From an uncultured Psychroserpens sp. (GTDB lineage Bacteria > Bacteroidota > Bacteroidia > Flavobacteriales > Flavobacteriaceae): a stretch of 64,000 nucleotides of DNA. The notes under the pieces were generated by a model. It saw only the letters and a list, made by a program, of their open reading frames with translations, was not told the DNA's origin and made no database searches. Below, in pieces: positions 36,870 to 47,303 of this stretch. The stretch is taken from contig CANKZZ010000002.1 in the NCBI GenBank assembly GCA_947488655.1, forward strand, positions 248,001-312,000, written 5' to 3'. Numbering within the stretch: position 1 is the first letter of the stretch; each line of letters starts with the position of its first letter. Made by a program: the position numbers and the translations under genes.

Positions 36870-39449
36870 ATGCCAACACAACCAAAACTTACTAGGTTTA
36901 ATCAACATGTGCTGTCAAAATACCAGATTTACAATAGTATTTTCATGACCTTACCTTTTGATGCTATAACAAAAACAGGAGCATTATTGCCTTTATTTCA
37001 TGAAACTTGTAGTAAAGGGTTTGAGGCAGGAGATAATCCAACAACAATAGTTAATTCATTTTTTAATAAATATCAAGCAAGGCGCTCAGATAAGAGTCAA
37101 ATTGCGCTTTTATTTCGTTTTATTCAATACATAGAGCGTCAGGTTGTGTTATTTGATGCTATTGAAGATGCTGCATTTCCTGTTGTAAATAATATGGATG
37201 GGATAGGGACTTTGCGAAGTTTAAAAGAAGCTGTATCTGCCGACAATAAACTAGAAACACTTCAAAAATATTTAGAGGAGTTTAAAGTGAGAATAGTACT
37301 TACAGCGCATCCAACTCAATTTTACCCAGGATCTGTGCTAGGTATTATTACAGATTTAACAGAGGCTGTAAAAGAAAATGATTTATTAAGAATTAATGAT
37401 TTGTTAGCTCAGTTAGGTAAAACGCCATTTTTTAAACATAAAAAACCAACACCTTATGATGAGGCTGTGAGTTTAATTTGGTATTTAGAAAACGTATTCT
37501 ACAAATCGTTTGGTACAATATACGATTACATACAACAAAATATTTTCGACGGTAAACATATTAATAATGATATTATTAATATCGGCTTTTGGCCAGGAGG
37601 TGATAGAGATGGAAATCCATTTGTGACACCTGAGATAACTCTAAAAGTTGCAGATAGGCTGTACCAAACCATTATTAAAAATTATTACAGAGACATTAGA
37701 AAACTACGTCGTAAATTAACGTTTCAAGGCGTAGAGGATAAAATATCTTACCTCGAAAAAGAGCTGTATAAAATTATAACCAATAAAAAATCGAACCTAA
37801 CAAAAGAGGTTTTAAAAGCCGAATTAACCGAGATTAAAGCCATAATAATTGATAAGCATCAATCTCTTTATGTAGCTGAGGTTAATAGTCTTTTAAATAA
37901 AATTCATTTATTTGGATTTCACTTTGCTAACTTAGATATACGCCAAGATAGTAGAAAGCATGCTCAGTTTTTTAATGACATGGTGGATGTGTTAATTAAA
38001 AGCGGAAGTAGCATCTTTCCTAAAAATTATCAAGAATTATCAGAAACCGAGCAAATTCAAATCTTATCAAAGGTTGAAGGAGAAGTAGATTTATCCCTAA
38101 TACAGGATGAAGAAACTTTAAAGGCTTTAAAAACCATGAAAGCTATTAAAACCATTCAAGATATTAATGGTGAGCCAGCTGCAAATAGATATATCATTAG
38201 TAATAACCAATCAACTTTACATGTAATGCAATTATTTGCAATGCTTAAGCTTGTAGCATTTCAAGATAAGTTAACAGTAGATATTGGTCCATTATTTGAG
38301 ACTATCACAGATTTAGAAAATGCACCACAAGTAATGGAAGATTTGTATACAAATCCAGAATATGCTGCGCATTTAAAATCTCGAGGTAACAGACAAACCA
38401 TTATGCTTGGATTTAGCGACGGAACTAAAGATGGTGGATATTTAATGGCAAATTGGGCTATTTATAAGGCTAAAGAAAATTTAACATCTGTCTCTAGAAA
38501 GTATGGAGTAACTGTGATATTCTTTGATGGTAGAGGTGGACCTCCTGCAAGAGGTGGAGGTAAAACACATAATTTTTATGCCTCTTTAGGACCAACTATT
38601 GAAGATAAAGAAGTGCAATTGACTATTCAAGGTCAAACCATATCGTCAAATTTTGGCACATTAGATTCCTCTCAATATAATTTAGAACAGTTAATAAGTT
38701 CTGGTATTTATAATAGTTTAAGTGATAAAGACTTAAGCATGCATCCGTCAAATAGAGAGGTAATGGATGACTTGTCTAAGTTAAGTTATGAAGCTTATAA
38801 AAACTTTAAAGCACATCCAAAATTTATCTCATATTTAGAACATATGAGTACATTAAAATATTACGCAAAGACCAACATTGGAAGTCGTCCTTCTAAAAGA
38901 GGAAAAGCAGAGGGTCTCGTTTTTGAAGACCTAAGAGCAATTCCATTTGTAGGTTCTTGGAGTCAATTAAAACAAAATGTTCCAGGATTTTTTGGAGTTG
39001 GTACAGCGCTCAAACATTATGAAGATACCAATCAATTTGATAAAGCGCAGCAATTGTTCAAAACATCAGATTTCTTTAAGACCCTTATAGAAAACAGTAT
39101 GATGTCTTTATCAAAATCATTTTTTGATTTAACAAAATACATGAGTGACGATCCTGAATATGGCGAATTTTGGAATGTCATTTATCAAGAATATCAAACA
39201 TCAAAACGTTTACTTCTTAAACTAACCGGTTATAAGGAGCTAATGGAAGAAGAGCCAGCAGGAAAAGCTTCTGTAGCAGTAAGAGAGTCAATCGTATTGC
39301 CATTATTAACTATACAACAATATGCATTGAAAAAAATACAGGAATTAGAAAAGCAAGGTGTTACTTCGGGAGAAGAGATAGAGGTTTATCAAAAAATGGT
39401 TACACGGTCTCTCTTCGGAAATATTAATGCTAGTAGAAATTCTGCCTAA
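36870..39449 (+). CDS. ppc: Phosphoenolpyruvate carboxylase, divergent Bacteroidota-type
   Basis: An 859-residue protein, slightly shorter than the usual 880-960. Catalytic landmarks are present: 'VLTAHPTQFYPGS' (TAHPTE reads TAHPTQ), 'FWPGGDRDGNPFVT', 'LDIRQDSRKH', 'MLGFSDGTKDGGY' and 'FFDGRGGPPARGGG' (the usual FHGRGG has Asp for His). The C-terminus ends 'NINASRNSA', retaining the penultimate-region Asn but not the common N-T-G ending. It makes oxaloacetate from PEP and bicarbonate, feeding aspartate and 2-oxoglutarate families. Being directly behind leuB couples anaplerosis to amino-acid synthesis. The substituted His suggests altered kinetics or simply a lineage-specific form. Confidence 0.92.
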   Translation: MPTQPKLTRFNQHVLSKYQIYNSIFMTLPFDAITKTGALLPLFHETCSKGFEAGDNPTTIVNSFFNKYQARRSDKSQIALLFRFIQYIERQVVLFDAIEDAAFPVVNNMDGIGTLRSLKEAVSADNKLETLQKYLEEFKVRIVLTAHPTQFYPGSVLGIITDLTEAVKENDLLRINDLLAQLGKTPFFKHKKPTPYDEAVSLIWYLENVFYKSFGTIYDYIQQNIFDGKHINNDIINIGFWPGGDRDGNPFVTPEITLKVADRLYQTIIKNYYRDIRKLRRKLTFQGVEDKISYLEKELYKIITNKKSNLTKEVLKAELTEIKAIIIDKHQSLYVAEVNSLLNKIHLFGFHFANLDIRQDSRKHAQFFNDMVDVLIKSGSSIFPKNYQELSETEQIQILSKVEGEVDLSLIQDEETLKALKTMKAIKTIQDINGEPAANRYIISNNQSTLHVMQLFAMLKLVAFQDKLTVDIGPLFETITDLENAPQVMEDLYTNPEYAAHLKSRGNRQTIMLGFSDGTKDGGYLMANWAIYKAKENLTSVSRKYGVTVIFFDGRGGPPARGGGKTHNFYASLGPTIEDKEVQLTIQGQTISSNFGTLDSSQYNLEQLISSGIYNSLSDKDLSMHPSNREVMDDLSKLSYEAYKNFKAHPKFISYLEHMSTLKYYAKTNIGSRPSKRGKAEGLVFEDLRAIPFVGSWSQLKQNVPGFFGVGTALKHYEDTNQFDKAQQLFKTSDFFKTLIENSMMSLSKSFFDLTKYMSDDPEYGEFWNVIYQEYQTSKRLLLKLTGYKELMEEEPAGKASVAVRESIVLPLLTIQQYALKKIQELEKQGVTSGEEIEVYQKMVTRSLFGNINASRNSA

Positions 39450-39493
39450 ATAAAGTTAGTGCTCTAATAGAAAAAGTAAATATACTTTAATTT

Positions 39494-39526
39494 AATCCTG
39501 AGGTTTTTTGGCTTCAGGATTTTTTT
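39494..39526 (+). terminator. Rho-independent terminator of the leu-ppc operon
   Basis: AATCCTGA (39494-39501) pairs with TCAGGATT (39514-39521), with a T-rich loop, followed by a T run to 39526. It lies 45 bases after the ppc stop. Confidence 0.9.
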
Positions 39527-39565
39527 ATGCACAGGAAACAGTAAATTCTTTTGTAAGTTGAAAAT

Positions 39566-39600
39566 AATAAACCCTCAAAACATTGTTTTGAGGGTTTATT
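39566..39600. terminator. Bidirectional terminator between ppc and amt
   Basis: A perfect inverted repeat with 17-base arms around one central base: left arm AATAAACCCTCAAAACA, right arm its complement, at 39566-39582 and 39584-39600. It sits between the convergent ppc and amt genes and should stop amt transcripts coming from the right; it may also back up the ppc terminator. Confidence 0.85.
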
Positions 39601-39631
39601 TCCTAACTAATTAAATAAAAATAACAATAAA

Positions 39632-40873
39632 TTAATGCTCATTTAATCTAAAGTCTGGATAAGCATCCATACCATGTTCATGAGCATCAAGACCTTCTAG
39701 TTCTTCTTTTTCAGAAACTCTAATACCAACTGTTTTCTTTAGGGCAAAAATTATAATAAAAGCTGAAACTATACAGAATGCTGCAATAGATCCAACACCA
39801 ACAAGCTGTGTGATAAACTGGTCTACACTAGCTAAACCGCCAAATATGCCAACTGCTAATGTTCCCCAAATACCACATGCTAAGTGAACTGCAATGGCTC
39901 CAACAGGATCATCTAATCTTAATTTATCAATTAATGAAACTGCGAATACGATAATCGCACCAGCAATTGCGCCAATTAAAATAGCATCTGTCGGGCTCAT
40001 TTGGTCTGCACCAGCTGTGATACCAACAAGACCTCCTAAAATACCATTTAGAAACATTGTTAAATCTAAATTTTTATATCTAATAGTAGATACGAGTGCA
40101 GCTACGACACCACCTGACGCAGCAGCTAAAGATGTAGTGACTAGTACTAATGATGTTAATCCTGGATCTGCAGATAATACAGAACCACCATTAAAACCGA
40201 ACCAGCCTAACCATAGTATTAAAACACCAGCTGTAGCTAATGGGATATTATGTCCAGGAATTGCTTGTGGTTTTCCATCTTTAAATTTTCCAATTCGAGA
40301 ACCTAATAAGAAAACAGCAACTAAAGCTGCCCATCCTCCAACAGAGTGTACTAATGTAGATCCTGCAAAGTCATAAAATGGTGTGTCTCTAGTTTCTAAG
40401 AAACCGCCTCCCCAATCCCAAGAACCTGCTATTGGGTAAACTAATCCAACGTAGATAATAGTAAAAATCATAAATGGTCCTATTTTCATACGTTCTGCAA
40501 CTGCTCCAGATACAATAGTAGCTGCTGTTGCTGCAAACATGCCTTGAAATAAGAAATCTGTCCAATAGGTATAGCCTTCGTTATAAGTTAAATCGAGAGC
40601 TCCATCTGCTGTAAGTGGAGAGTCTAATCCAAATCCTGCAAAGCCAAAGATTCCTGTTGCACCATCTTCAAATCCTGGATACATTAAATTAAAACCAACT
40701 AAGCAATACAATAGTAGCCCAACTGTAATTATAAATATGTTTTTAAATAAAATGTTAAGTGTATTCTTTTGACGTGTTAGTCCGATTTCTAAAAATGCAA
40801 AACCTAAGTGCATAAAGAAAACAAGCGCTGTACAGATCATCATCCATACATTATTTATAGTTAATATTTCCAT
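39632..40873 (-). CDS. amt: Ammonium transporter
   Basis: A 413-residue Amt/Rh channel with about 11-12 membrane helices. The twin pore histidines are His176 ('GSTLVHSVGG') and His330 ('AIAVHLACGIWG'). Also seen are the 'DFAGSTLVHS' family signature, 'WLGWFGFNGGS' and 'GILGGLVGITAGAD'. There is no signal peptide; the N-terminus is the first helix. The C-terminal tail ('ELEGLDAHEHGMDAYPDF') is the conserved cytoplasmic tail region that contacts PII. It is five bases behind glnB, the usual glnK-amt arrangement. Confidence 0.96.
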   Translation of the reverse strand: MEILTINNVWMMICTALVFFMHLGFAFLEIGLTRQKNTLNILFKNIFIITVGLLLYCLVGFNLMYPGFEDGATGIFGFAGFGLDSPLTADGALDLTYNEGYTYWTDFLFQGMFAATAATIVSGAVAERMKIGPFMIFTIIYVGLVYPIAGSWDWGGGFLETRDTPFYDFAGSTLVHSVGGWAALVAVFLLGSRIGKFKDGKPQAIPGHNIPLATAGVLILWLGWFGFNGGSVLSADPGLTSLVLVTTSLAAASGGVVAALVSTIRYKNLDLTMFLNGILGGLVGITAGADQMSPTDAILIGAIAGAIIVFAVSLIDKLRLDDPVGAIAVHLACGIWGTLAVGIFGGLASVDQFITQLVGVGSIAAFCIVSAFIIIFALKKTVGIRVSEKEELEGLDAHEHGMDAYPDFRLNEH

Positions 40874-40878
40874 GTGTT

Positions 40879-41217
40879 TTATTTTAAAGTGTTTCCTCCT
40901 TTTTCTCCTGTTCGTATTCTGTAAACTTCATCTATTTGTGAGATAAATATTTTACCATCACCTACCTCACCAGTTGATCCAGCTTCTAGAATGGCTTTTA
41001 TAGCTGCAGCCTCAAAGTCGTCATTAACAACTATAGATAAATAACGACGTTGAATATCGCTAGTACTATAAGATACACCTCTGTACACATGACCTTCCTT
41101 TTCGTTTCCTAATCCGGTGACATCCCAATAGGAAAAGAAATTAATTCCTACATCGTGAAGAGCTTTTTTTACTGCGGAAAATTTAGATTTCCTGATGATT
41201 GCTTCTACTTTTTTCAT
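40879..41217 (-). CDS. glnB: PII nitrogen regulatory protein (GlnK/GlnB)
   Basis: A 112-residue PII protein, standard length. N-terminal 'MKKVEAIIRKSKFSAVKKAL' type start, a T-loop with 'GHVYRGVSYS' containing Tyr45 and Tyr50, the B-loop 'STGEVGDGKIF' and the C-loop 'RIRTGEKGG'. It binds ATP/ADP and 2-oxoglutarate and should block Amt when nitrogen is plentiful. The position of Tyr50 near the classical uridylylation Tyr51 makes covalent control possible, but no uridylyltransferase is seen in the window. It lies between the porin and amt genes. Confidence 0.95.
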   Translation of the reverse strand: MKKVEAIIRKSKFSAVKKALHDVGINFFSYWDVTGLGNEKEGHVYRGVSYSTSDIQRRYLSIVVNDDFEAAAIKAILEAGSTGEVGDGKIFISQIDEVYRIRTGEKGGNTLK

Positions 41218-41229
41218 GATATTTTTATG

Positions 41230-42261
41230 TTAGTTAAATTTGTATACTGCGGCAATAAGAAATGAAGCTAGATTTTTTGATGGTTCTAAATCATTATCAA
41301 AGTAGAATTCTTCAGACCAGCTGTCTAATCTTATTTCGGGAATAATCGTTAAATTATCTACCTTGTAGTTAGCAGATAGTGTTGCTGCAAATACAGTATC
41401 ATCATCAAAATCTTCTTGATGAAAACCAAAATATTCACTTCTTAATCCTACACCAAATTTTTCTGAAATTGTATATTGTGGGTATAACGCTGCTCCATAA
41501 AATCCGCTTCCGTCTGTATCGTTGTATGTTGCGTTGATACCTAAGAAAAATGAATCTCCTAAATCTGTTCCACCTGTATAATCTACTTGAAAAGTGGCGT
41601 CGCTATTGCCTGTTTGATTTCCGTAGAGTACATTTAAATATTGATCCTTGTAACCTAATTGCAGTCCTCCGGTATAGCTTCCGTCAAAATTCGTTTCAGT
41701 AAAATCTGTACTGTTCATAATTGCTAACATTAATGAGAAATCATCAGACAAATCAATGTCGGCTTTTAAACCAGTATGAGAAAATGGTCCATTTGAGAAC
41801 ATGTACGATGTGCTGTAATTAAAATTATCTACAGGAGAAATAACTTCATAACCTAAAAAAGTATTGAAGTTTCCTAAAGTTAATTTTACTTTATCACTAA
41901 CTTGGTAGTACATGTAAAGCTGGTTAACAATATTACTAGAGCCTGTAGATAAGAAAACTGCATCTTCTCCTCTTGGTCCAAAAACTAAATCGGCTACGAA
42001 TCCTACTTTTTCGCCTTCGTAAGAGAGGATTACATTTGCCATACCAAGACTAAAACCGCTTCTATTTGCAAATGAAGTTCCTGGATTTAAGAAAAATGTG
42101 TCATCGCCATCTTCAATAGCTTCGTTTGGTCCGGTAAGATTTGTTCTAAAATACGCATCTACGCTTCCAGAGATTGTGAATTTTTTGTCGTCTTTTTCTT
42201 CTTCTTGAGCAAAAACGCTTAATGCTATAAAAAACATTAAAAATGTAATAGTTTTTTTCAT
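41230..42261 (-). CDS. Outer-membrane beta-barrel protein (porin-like)
   Basis: A 343-residue protein with signal peptide 'MKKTITFLMFFIALSVFAQ', then an acidic linker and alternating strands typical of an outer-membrane barrel, ending in 'LIAAVYKFN'. Segments such as 'LTLGNFNTFLGYEVISPVDNF' are typical of the Bacteroidota porin family often found with glnB-amt. It is first in the operon (12 bases to glnB), so it is probably a nitrogen-regulated pore for ammonium or small nitrogen compounds; the substrate is inference. Confidence 0.85.
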   Translation of the reverse strand: MKKTITFLMFFIALSVFAQEEEKDDKKFTISGSVDAYFRTNLTGPNEAIEDGDDTFFLNPGTSFANRSGFSLGMANVILSYEGEKVGFVADLVFGPRGEDAVFLSTGSSNIVNQLYMYYQVSDKVKLTLGNFNTFLGYEVISPVDNFNYSTSYMFSNGPFSHTGLKADIDLSDDFSLMLAIMNSTDFTETNFDGSYTGGLQLGYKDQYLNVLYGNQTGNSDATFQVDYTGGTDLGDSFFLGINATYNDTDGSGFYGAALYPQYTISEKFGVGLRSEYFGFHQEDFDDDTVFAATLSANYKVDNLTIIPEIRLDSWSEEFYFDNDLEPSKNLASFLIAAVYKFN

Positions 42262-42319
42262 AATAAAAATCTTATGTGATTCGTTAGTTAAGGTGTAAAT
42301 TTATTTTATTTTATTTAAT

Positions 42320-42338
42320 ACCCATAAAAAAATAGGGT
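42320..42338. promoter_or_regulatory. Operator-like palindrome 1 (ACCC-N11-GGGT)
   Basis: The sequence ACCCATAAAAAAATAGGGT, 59 bases before the porin ATG. It shares the frame ACCC-N11-GGGT and an AT core with palindrome 2. On the minus strand it contains TATTTTTT, one mismatch from the -7 box TAnnTTTG, with a TTG (42357-42359) 22 bases upstream. It would therefore cover the promoter of the porin operon. Confidence 0.5.
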
Positions 42339-42356
42339 CTAGATGTGCATTTTTAT

Positions 42357-42359
42357 CAA
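42357..42359 (-). promoter_or_regulatory. Candidate -33 TTG of the porin-glnB-amt promoter
   Basis: On the minus strand TTG here is followed after 22 bases by TATTTTTT (42334-42327), giving a near-consensus Bacteroidota promoter with the start point about 60 bases before the porin ATG. The spacing is slightly long (19-21 is usual). Confidence 0.4.
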
Positions 42360-42372
42360 TATTGTATTTTTT

Positions 42373-42391
42373 ACCCTATAATTTTTAGGGT
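42373..42391. promoter_or_regulatory. Operator-like palindrome 2 (ACCC-N11-GGGT)
   Basis: The sequence ACCCTATAATTTTTAGGGT, with perfect six-base arms ACCCTA/TAGGGT. Its centre is 53 bases from that of palindrome 1, about five helical turns. It lies upstream of the candidate -33 element of the porin operon, near -60, a typical activator position. It may serve both divergent operons. Confidence 0.5.
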
Positions 42392-42705
42392 TGTTGTGTT
42401 TTTTTATCCTTTTTTAATAAATCGATAATCAAGAAATTAAGGATTTGTCATAATTCTCCATTTTTAAGTGAATAATTTTTAATGAATCGCCTTTTGCGCA
42501 AACCTTTTCGCAGTAATTAACAAATTATTATGAAAAGACATTCGTTGTCTTATTAACAGTATATCCTGTATTAATTGCTAATTTTTCATTTAGAAAGCAC
42601 ATAATTATCGATATCGGAAAAGTTTTTGCCAAGTTTTTATAATCAAAAATTAGCGTCTATCTTAGAAAGAAAATAAGGTGTAAAAACCTTTAAATTTTTG
42701 ATATT

Positions 42706-45700
42706 ATGTTTAAGAAACAAGGACTATATTCACCAGAATTTGAACACGAAAATTGTGGTGCTGGATTTATTTGTAATCTAAAGGGAGAAAAAACAAATCA
42801 AATTATACATGATGCATTAGAAATCCTAGTAAAATTAGAGCATCGAGGAGGTGTAAGTTCCGATGGTAAAACTGGAGATGGCGCAGGCTTATTAATAGAC
42901 ATTCCGCATGCATATTTTAAACGTGTTTGTGGGTTTAAAATTCCAGTAAGAGGTAAGTATGCTGTTGGTATGGTTTTCCTGCCAAAAAATAGAAATCAAT
43001 ACAAGTTTTGCAAAGATACTTTCGAGAAAGAAATCATAGCTCAAGGTTTATCTGTTATAGGTTGGAGAGAAGTCCCTGTAGATTCTACACAACTTGGCGA
43101 AATCGCTTTGGCTTCAGAGCCTAATATAGAACAATTATTTGTTGGTAAATCTAATGAAGTTTCCGAAGAAGATTTTAAAGCAAAACTCTACGCAGCGCGT
43201 AAAATTACAGAGCATACAGTAAGAAAATCTAAGATGTCACAAAGTTCTTATTTTTACGTATCTAGCTTGTCAATGAATACGCTTATATATAAGGGTATCA
43301 TTATGCCAGAGGATATTGGTCCCTATTATAAAGATTTACAAGAAGACGATTTGGTGACAAGATTGGCATTGGTGCACCAGCGATTTTCTACCAACACAAT
43401 GCCAACTTGGGAATTGGCCCAACCATTTAGGTTTATGTGTCAAAATGGTGAAATTAATACACTGCGAGGCAATATTAGTAGAATGCGTGTGCGCGAAGAG
43501 ATCATGAAAAGTGATGTCTTTGGTCCGCAAATAGAAAAATTATTTCCAATCATTTTACCTGGTAAATCAGATTCTGCATCAATGGATATGGTAGTAGAAT
43601 TGTTAACACATACAGGTCGTTCGCTTCCAGAAGTAATGATGATGATGATACCAGAAGCGTGGGAGAAACACAAAACCATGTCGCCAGAGCGCAAAGCATT
43701 TTACGATTATAATGCTTGTATTATGGAGCCATGGGATGGACCAGCATCTGTACCCTTTACAGATGGCAATTATATTGGTGCGTTACTCGATAGAAATGGT
43801 TTAAGACCATCTCGATATACAGTTACAAAAAGTGGTAAACTAATAATGTCTTCGGAAATTGGCGTTGTTGACATCCAACCAGAAGATGTAGAAAGTCATG
43901 GTCGTCTAGAGCCTGGAAAAATGTTTTTAGTAGACATGAACCAAGGTCGAATAATCAATGATGAAGAGATAAAAAGTAAAATTGTTAAAGAAAGACCATA
44001 CCAAGAGTGGTTGGATAAAACACGTTTGCATTTAAAAAACATACCATACACAGGCGAAACCTGTCCTGTAGAATTGTTAGATATAAAAACTAGACAGCGT
44101 CTTTTTAATTATACATACGAAGATATACAAGAGGTTATTACTCCAATGGCTCAAAAAGCTAAAGAAGCTTTGGGTTCTATGGGAATAGACACACCTTTAG
44201 CTGTTTTGTCAAACAAACCACAGTTAATTTCAAACTATTTTAAACAATTATTCGCACAAGTTACCAATCCGCCTTTAGATGGTATTAGAGAAGAAATTGT
44301 AACAGATATTAGTCTTTCTTTAGGAAAAGACAGAAACATTTTTAGCATAACAGAGAGACAGTGTAGAAAATTAAAAATTCAAAATCCTGTAATTTCAAAT
44401 GACGATTTAGCAAAAATTAGGAATATTCAAGTTGAAGGTTTTAAGGCTGAAACCATTGAAATGTTATATCAAAAAGATAGAGGACTTAATGGTTTAGAAG
44501 ATGCTTTAGATAGTATAATTGTACAAATTGAAAAAGCCTTATTACGAAAAACAAATATTATCATCCTGTCAGATAGAGGTGTTAGTAAAGATATGGCGCC
44601 AATACCACCTTTATTAGCGTGTTCTTATGTAAGTCACCAAATGAATCGTTTGCGTAAGCGTTCATACTTTGATATAATTATTGAATCTGCAGAGCCAAGA
44701 GAGCCACATCATTTTGCTACATTATTTGGTTATGGTGCAAGTGCTGTAAATCCATATATGGTAAATGAAATTATTAGAGCACAAGTAAAAGAAGGTTTCA
44801 TTGTTGATATGGATGAGCAAAAAGCAGTTGATAATTTTAACAAAGCTATTGGCAAAGGCATATTAAAAATAATGAATAAAATAGGGATTTCTACTCTACG
44901 GTCTTACAGAGGATCTCAAATTTTTGAGATTGTAGGTTTCAATTCTCAGTTTGTAGAGAAATATTTTCCTTATACAGCTTCAAGAATTGAAGGTATTGGG
45001 TTATATGAGATAGAAAAAGAGATTAATAAACGCTATCAACATGCGTATCCTAGCAACGTTTTAGATAAGCGTCTAGGTTTAAACATTGGAGGTGATTATA
45101 GGTGGAGACGTAATGGAGAGAAACACTTATTTAACCCTACAACTGTAGCAAAACTACAACAAGCAGTTAGATTGAGTGATCAAGCAAGTTATGATATTTA
45201 TGCAAAAGCAATAAATGAGCAGGCCGAAAATTTAATGACTATTCGTGGTTTGTTTGAATTTAATAATATAGACCCAATACCAATTGAAGAAGTAGAACCT
45301 TGGACAGAAATCGTAAAACGTTTTAAAACAGGAGCAATGTCTTATGGGTCAATTTCTAGAGAAGCCCATGAAAATTTAGCGATTGCAATGAACAGAATTG
45401 GAGGTAAATCTAATTCTGGAGAAGGAGGAGAAGATAGAAGACGCTTTCAGCCAGATGTCAATGGAGATAGTAGAAACTCAGCGATTAAGCAAGTGGCTTC
45501 GGGTCGTTTTGGTGTAACGTCTCATTATTTGACAAATGCTAAAGAGATTCAAATAAAAATGGCACAAGGTGCAAAACCTGGAGAAGGTGGTCAATTGCCT
45601 GGTGAAAAAGTATTACCATGGATTGCTGCTGCACGAAATTCTACACCATTTGTAGGTTTAATTTCGCCTCCACCACATCATGATATATACTCTATTGAGG

Positions 45701-47220
45701 ATTTAGCACAATTAATTTACGATTTAAAAAATGCCAATCGAGAAGCGAGAATAAACGTAAAATTGGTGTCAGAAGTTGGAGTAGGAACTATTGCAGCAGG
45801 TGTAGCGAAAGCAAAAGCAGATGTCGTATTAATTTCTGGATACGATGGAGGCACAGGAGCTTCACCCTTAACTTCATTAAAGCATGCAGGTTTACCATGG
45901 GAACTTGGTTTAGCAGAGGCACAACAAACTTTAGTGCTTAACAATTTAAGAAGTAGAATTGTAGTAGAGTGCGACGGACAATTAAAGACGGGTCGTGATG
46001 TAGCTATTGCAGCTCTATTAGGTGCAGAAGAATTTGGTTTTGCAACTGCACCTCTCGTAGCTTCTGGTTGTATTATGATGCGTAAATGCCATTTAAACAC
46101 ATGTCCAGTAGGTATTGCAACACAAGACAAAGAATTGCGTAAAAACTTTAAAGGCACACCAGAGCACGTTATAAATTTCTTCTATTATATAGCCGAAGAG
46201 TTGAGAAGTATTATGGCAGAATTAGGCTTTAGGTCAATGGCAGAAATGGTAGGTCAAACGCATAAAATCAACGCGAATAAAGCCATAAAACATTATAAGG
46301 CTAAAGGTCTAGATTTATCTTCAATTTTATATAGACCAGAGTCTTACAGTAAAATGCCAGTTAAAAATTCTGAAAGACAAGAACATAACTTAGATAATGT
46401 TTTAGATTTTAAAATTTTAAAAGACTCACATCGTGCATTATATAGAAAAGAACAAATGACATTGTCTTATCCTATTAAAAACACAAACAGAACGGTTGGT
46501 GCGATTGTGAGTAACGAAATTTCAAAAATATATGGTCATTTAGGTTTACCCGAAGACACCTTGAAAATTAATTTTGAAGGTTCGGCAGGACAAAGTTTTG
46601 GTGCATTTGCAACGCATGGATTAACATTTAATCTTCAGGGAAATACAAATGATTATTTAGGTAAAGGATTATCTGGAGCAAAATTAATTGTAAAGAAACC
46701 TGAGCGCGCAAGTTTTAAAGCAGAAGATAACATCATTATTGGTAATGTGTGTCTTTTTGGTGCTGTTGAAGGTCAGGCATATATAAATGGCATCGCAGGA
46801 GAGCGTTTTGCAGTAAGAAACTCTGGGGCAACTGCAGTTGTAGAAGGAGTTGGCGATCACTGTTGCGAGTATATGACAGGAGGAAAGGTAGTGGTGCTTG
46901 GTAAAACAGGACGAAACTTTGCTGCTGGTATGAGTGGAGGTATCGCTTATGTATATGATCCAGAAAACAAGTTTAAAAATGGTTTGTGTAATACTGAAAC
47001 TATAGAATTTGAAAAAATTCTGAAGAAGGATGCAAATGATTTAAAATCTTTAATAGAGAAGCACGTAAAATATACTAAAAGTGATTTAGGGAAGTCTTTA
47101 TTAGCAGATTGGGAAACAAGCCTAAAACATTTTGTTCGTGTTATGCCTACGGAATATAAACGTGCATTAAAGCGTTTAGAGACAGAAGAACAAATGGTTG
47201 AAGAATTAGAAATTGCTTAG
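42706..47220 (+). CDS. gltB: Glutamate synthase (NADPH) large subunit
   Basis: A 1504-residue protein, the usual length. The N-terminal class II glutamine amidotransferase domain begins after a 16-residue propeptide with catalytic Cys17 ('ENCGAGF'). The synthase domain has the FMN-binding '[22 protein letters not shown]' region and '[29 protein letters not shown]'. The [3Fe-4S] cysteines are in '[15 protein letters not shown]' (about residues 1122-1134), and the C-terminal beta-helix with GxxG repeats ends the protein. It makes two glutamates from glutamine and 2-oxoglutarate together with GltD. It is divergent from the porin-glnB-amt operon, which places both under one control region. Confidence 0.97.
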   Translation: MFKKQGLYSPEFEHENCGAGFICNLKGEKTNQIIHDALEILVKLEHRGGVSSDGKTGDGAGLLIDIPHAYFKRVCGFKIPVRGKYAVGMVFLPKNRNQYKFCKDTFEKEIIAQGLSVIGWREVPVDSTQLGEIALASEPNIEQLFVGKSNEVSEEDFKAKLYAARKITEHTVRKSKMSQSSYFYVSSLSMNTLIYKGIIMPEDIGPYYKDLQEDDLVTRLALVHQRFSTNTMPTWELAQPFRFMCQNGEINTLRGNISRMRVREEIMKSDVFGPQIEKLFPIILPGKSDSASMDMVVELLTHTGRSLPEVMMMMIPEAWEKHKTMSPERKAFYDYNACIMEPWDGPASVPFTDGNYIGALLDRNGLRPSRYTVTKSGKLIMSSEIGVVDIQPEDVESHGRLEPGKMFLVDMNQGRIINDEEIKSKIVKERPYQEWLDKTRLHLKNIPYTGETCPVELLDIKTRQRLFNYTYEDIQEVITPMAQKAKEALGSMGIDTPLAVLSNKPQLISNYFKQLFAQVTNPPLDGIREEIVTDISLSLGKDRNIFSITERQCRKLKIQNPVISNDDLAKIRNIQVEGFKAETIEMLYQKDRGLNGLEDALDSIIVQIEKALLRKTNIIILSDRGVSKDMAPIPPLLACSYVSHQMNRLRKRSYFDIIIESAEPREPHHFATLFGYGASAVNPYMVNEIIRAQVKEGFIVDMDEQKAVDNFNKAIGKGILKIMNKIGISTLRSYRGSQIFEIVGFNSQFVEKYFPYTASRIEGIGLYEIEKEINKRYQHAYPSNVLDKRLGLNIGGDYRWRRNGEKHLFNPTTVAKLQQAVRLSDQASYDIYAKAINEQAENLMTIRGLFEFNNIDPIPIEEVEPWTEIVKRFKTGAMSYGSISREAHENLAIAMNRIGGKSNSGEGGEDRRRFQPDVNGDSRNSAIKQVASGRFGVTSHYLTNAKEIQIKMAQGAKPGEGGQLPGEKVLPWIAAARNSTPFVGLISPPPHHDIYSIEDLAQLIYDLKNANREARINVKLVSEVGVGTIAAGVAKAKADVVLISGYDGGTGASPLTSLKHAGLPWELGLAEAQQTLVLNNLRSRIVVECDGQLKTGRDVAIAALLGAEEFGFATAPLVASGCIMMRKCHLNTCPVGIATQDKELRKNFKGTPEHVINFFYYIAEELRSIMAELGFRSMAEMVGQTHKINANKAIKHYKAKGLDLSSILYRPESYSKMPVKNSERQEHNLDNVLDFKILKDSHRALYRKEQMTLSYPIKNTNRTVGAIVSNEISKIYGHLGLPEDTLKINFEGSAGQSFGAFATHGLTFNLQGNTNDYLGKGLSGAKLIVKKPERASFKAEDNIIIGNVCLFGAVEGQAYINGIAGERFAVRNSGATAVVEGVGDHCCEYMTGGKVVVLGKTGRNFAAGMSGGIAYVYDPENKFKNGLCNTETIEFEKILKKDANDLKSLIEKHVKYTKSDLGKSLLADWETSLKHFVRVMPTEYKRALKRLETEEQMVEELEIA

Positions 47221-47277
47221 TATTAAGCTATTTTGAAAAGTTAAAGTATAAGAATTTAAATTTAGAAAGTTAGGAAG

Positions 47278-47300
47278 AGATTGCAGCTTTCGCAGGAATA
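47278..47300 (+). repeat. Junction palindrome before gltD (AGATT-CC.C-TTTCG-GG-AAT family)
   Basis: AGATTGCAGCTTTCGCAGGA followed by ATA, ending three bases before the gltD ATG. It matches, with substitutions, the palindromes before proC, argF' and argC and has the same orientation relative to the downstream gene. The arms are less perfect than in the arg copies. Confidence 0.55.
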
Positions 47301-47303
47301 AAA

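Larger units (their letters stand above)
42262..42705. other. Divergent intergenic region between the porin-glnB-amt and gltBD operons
   Basis: 444 bases without a gene. The left third holds two operator-like palindromes and a promoter candidate for the porin operon, listed separately. Further right a short hairpin AAGACA-TTCGT-TGTCTT (42535-42551) and AAGGT-N6-ACCTT (42675-42690), 15 bases before the gltB ATG, are seen. No clear -33/-7 pair for gltB was found by eye. Confidence 0.6.
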
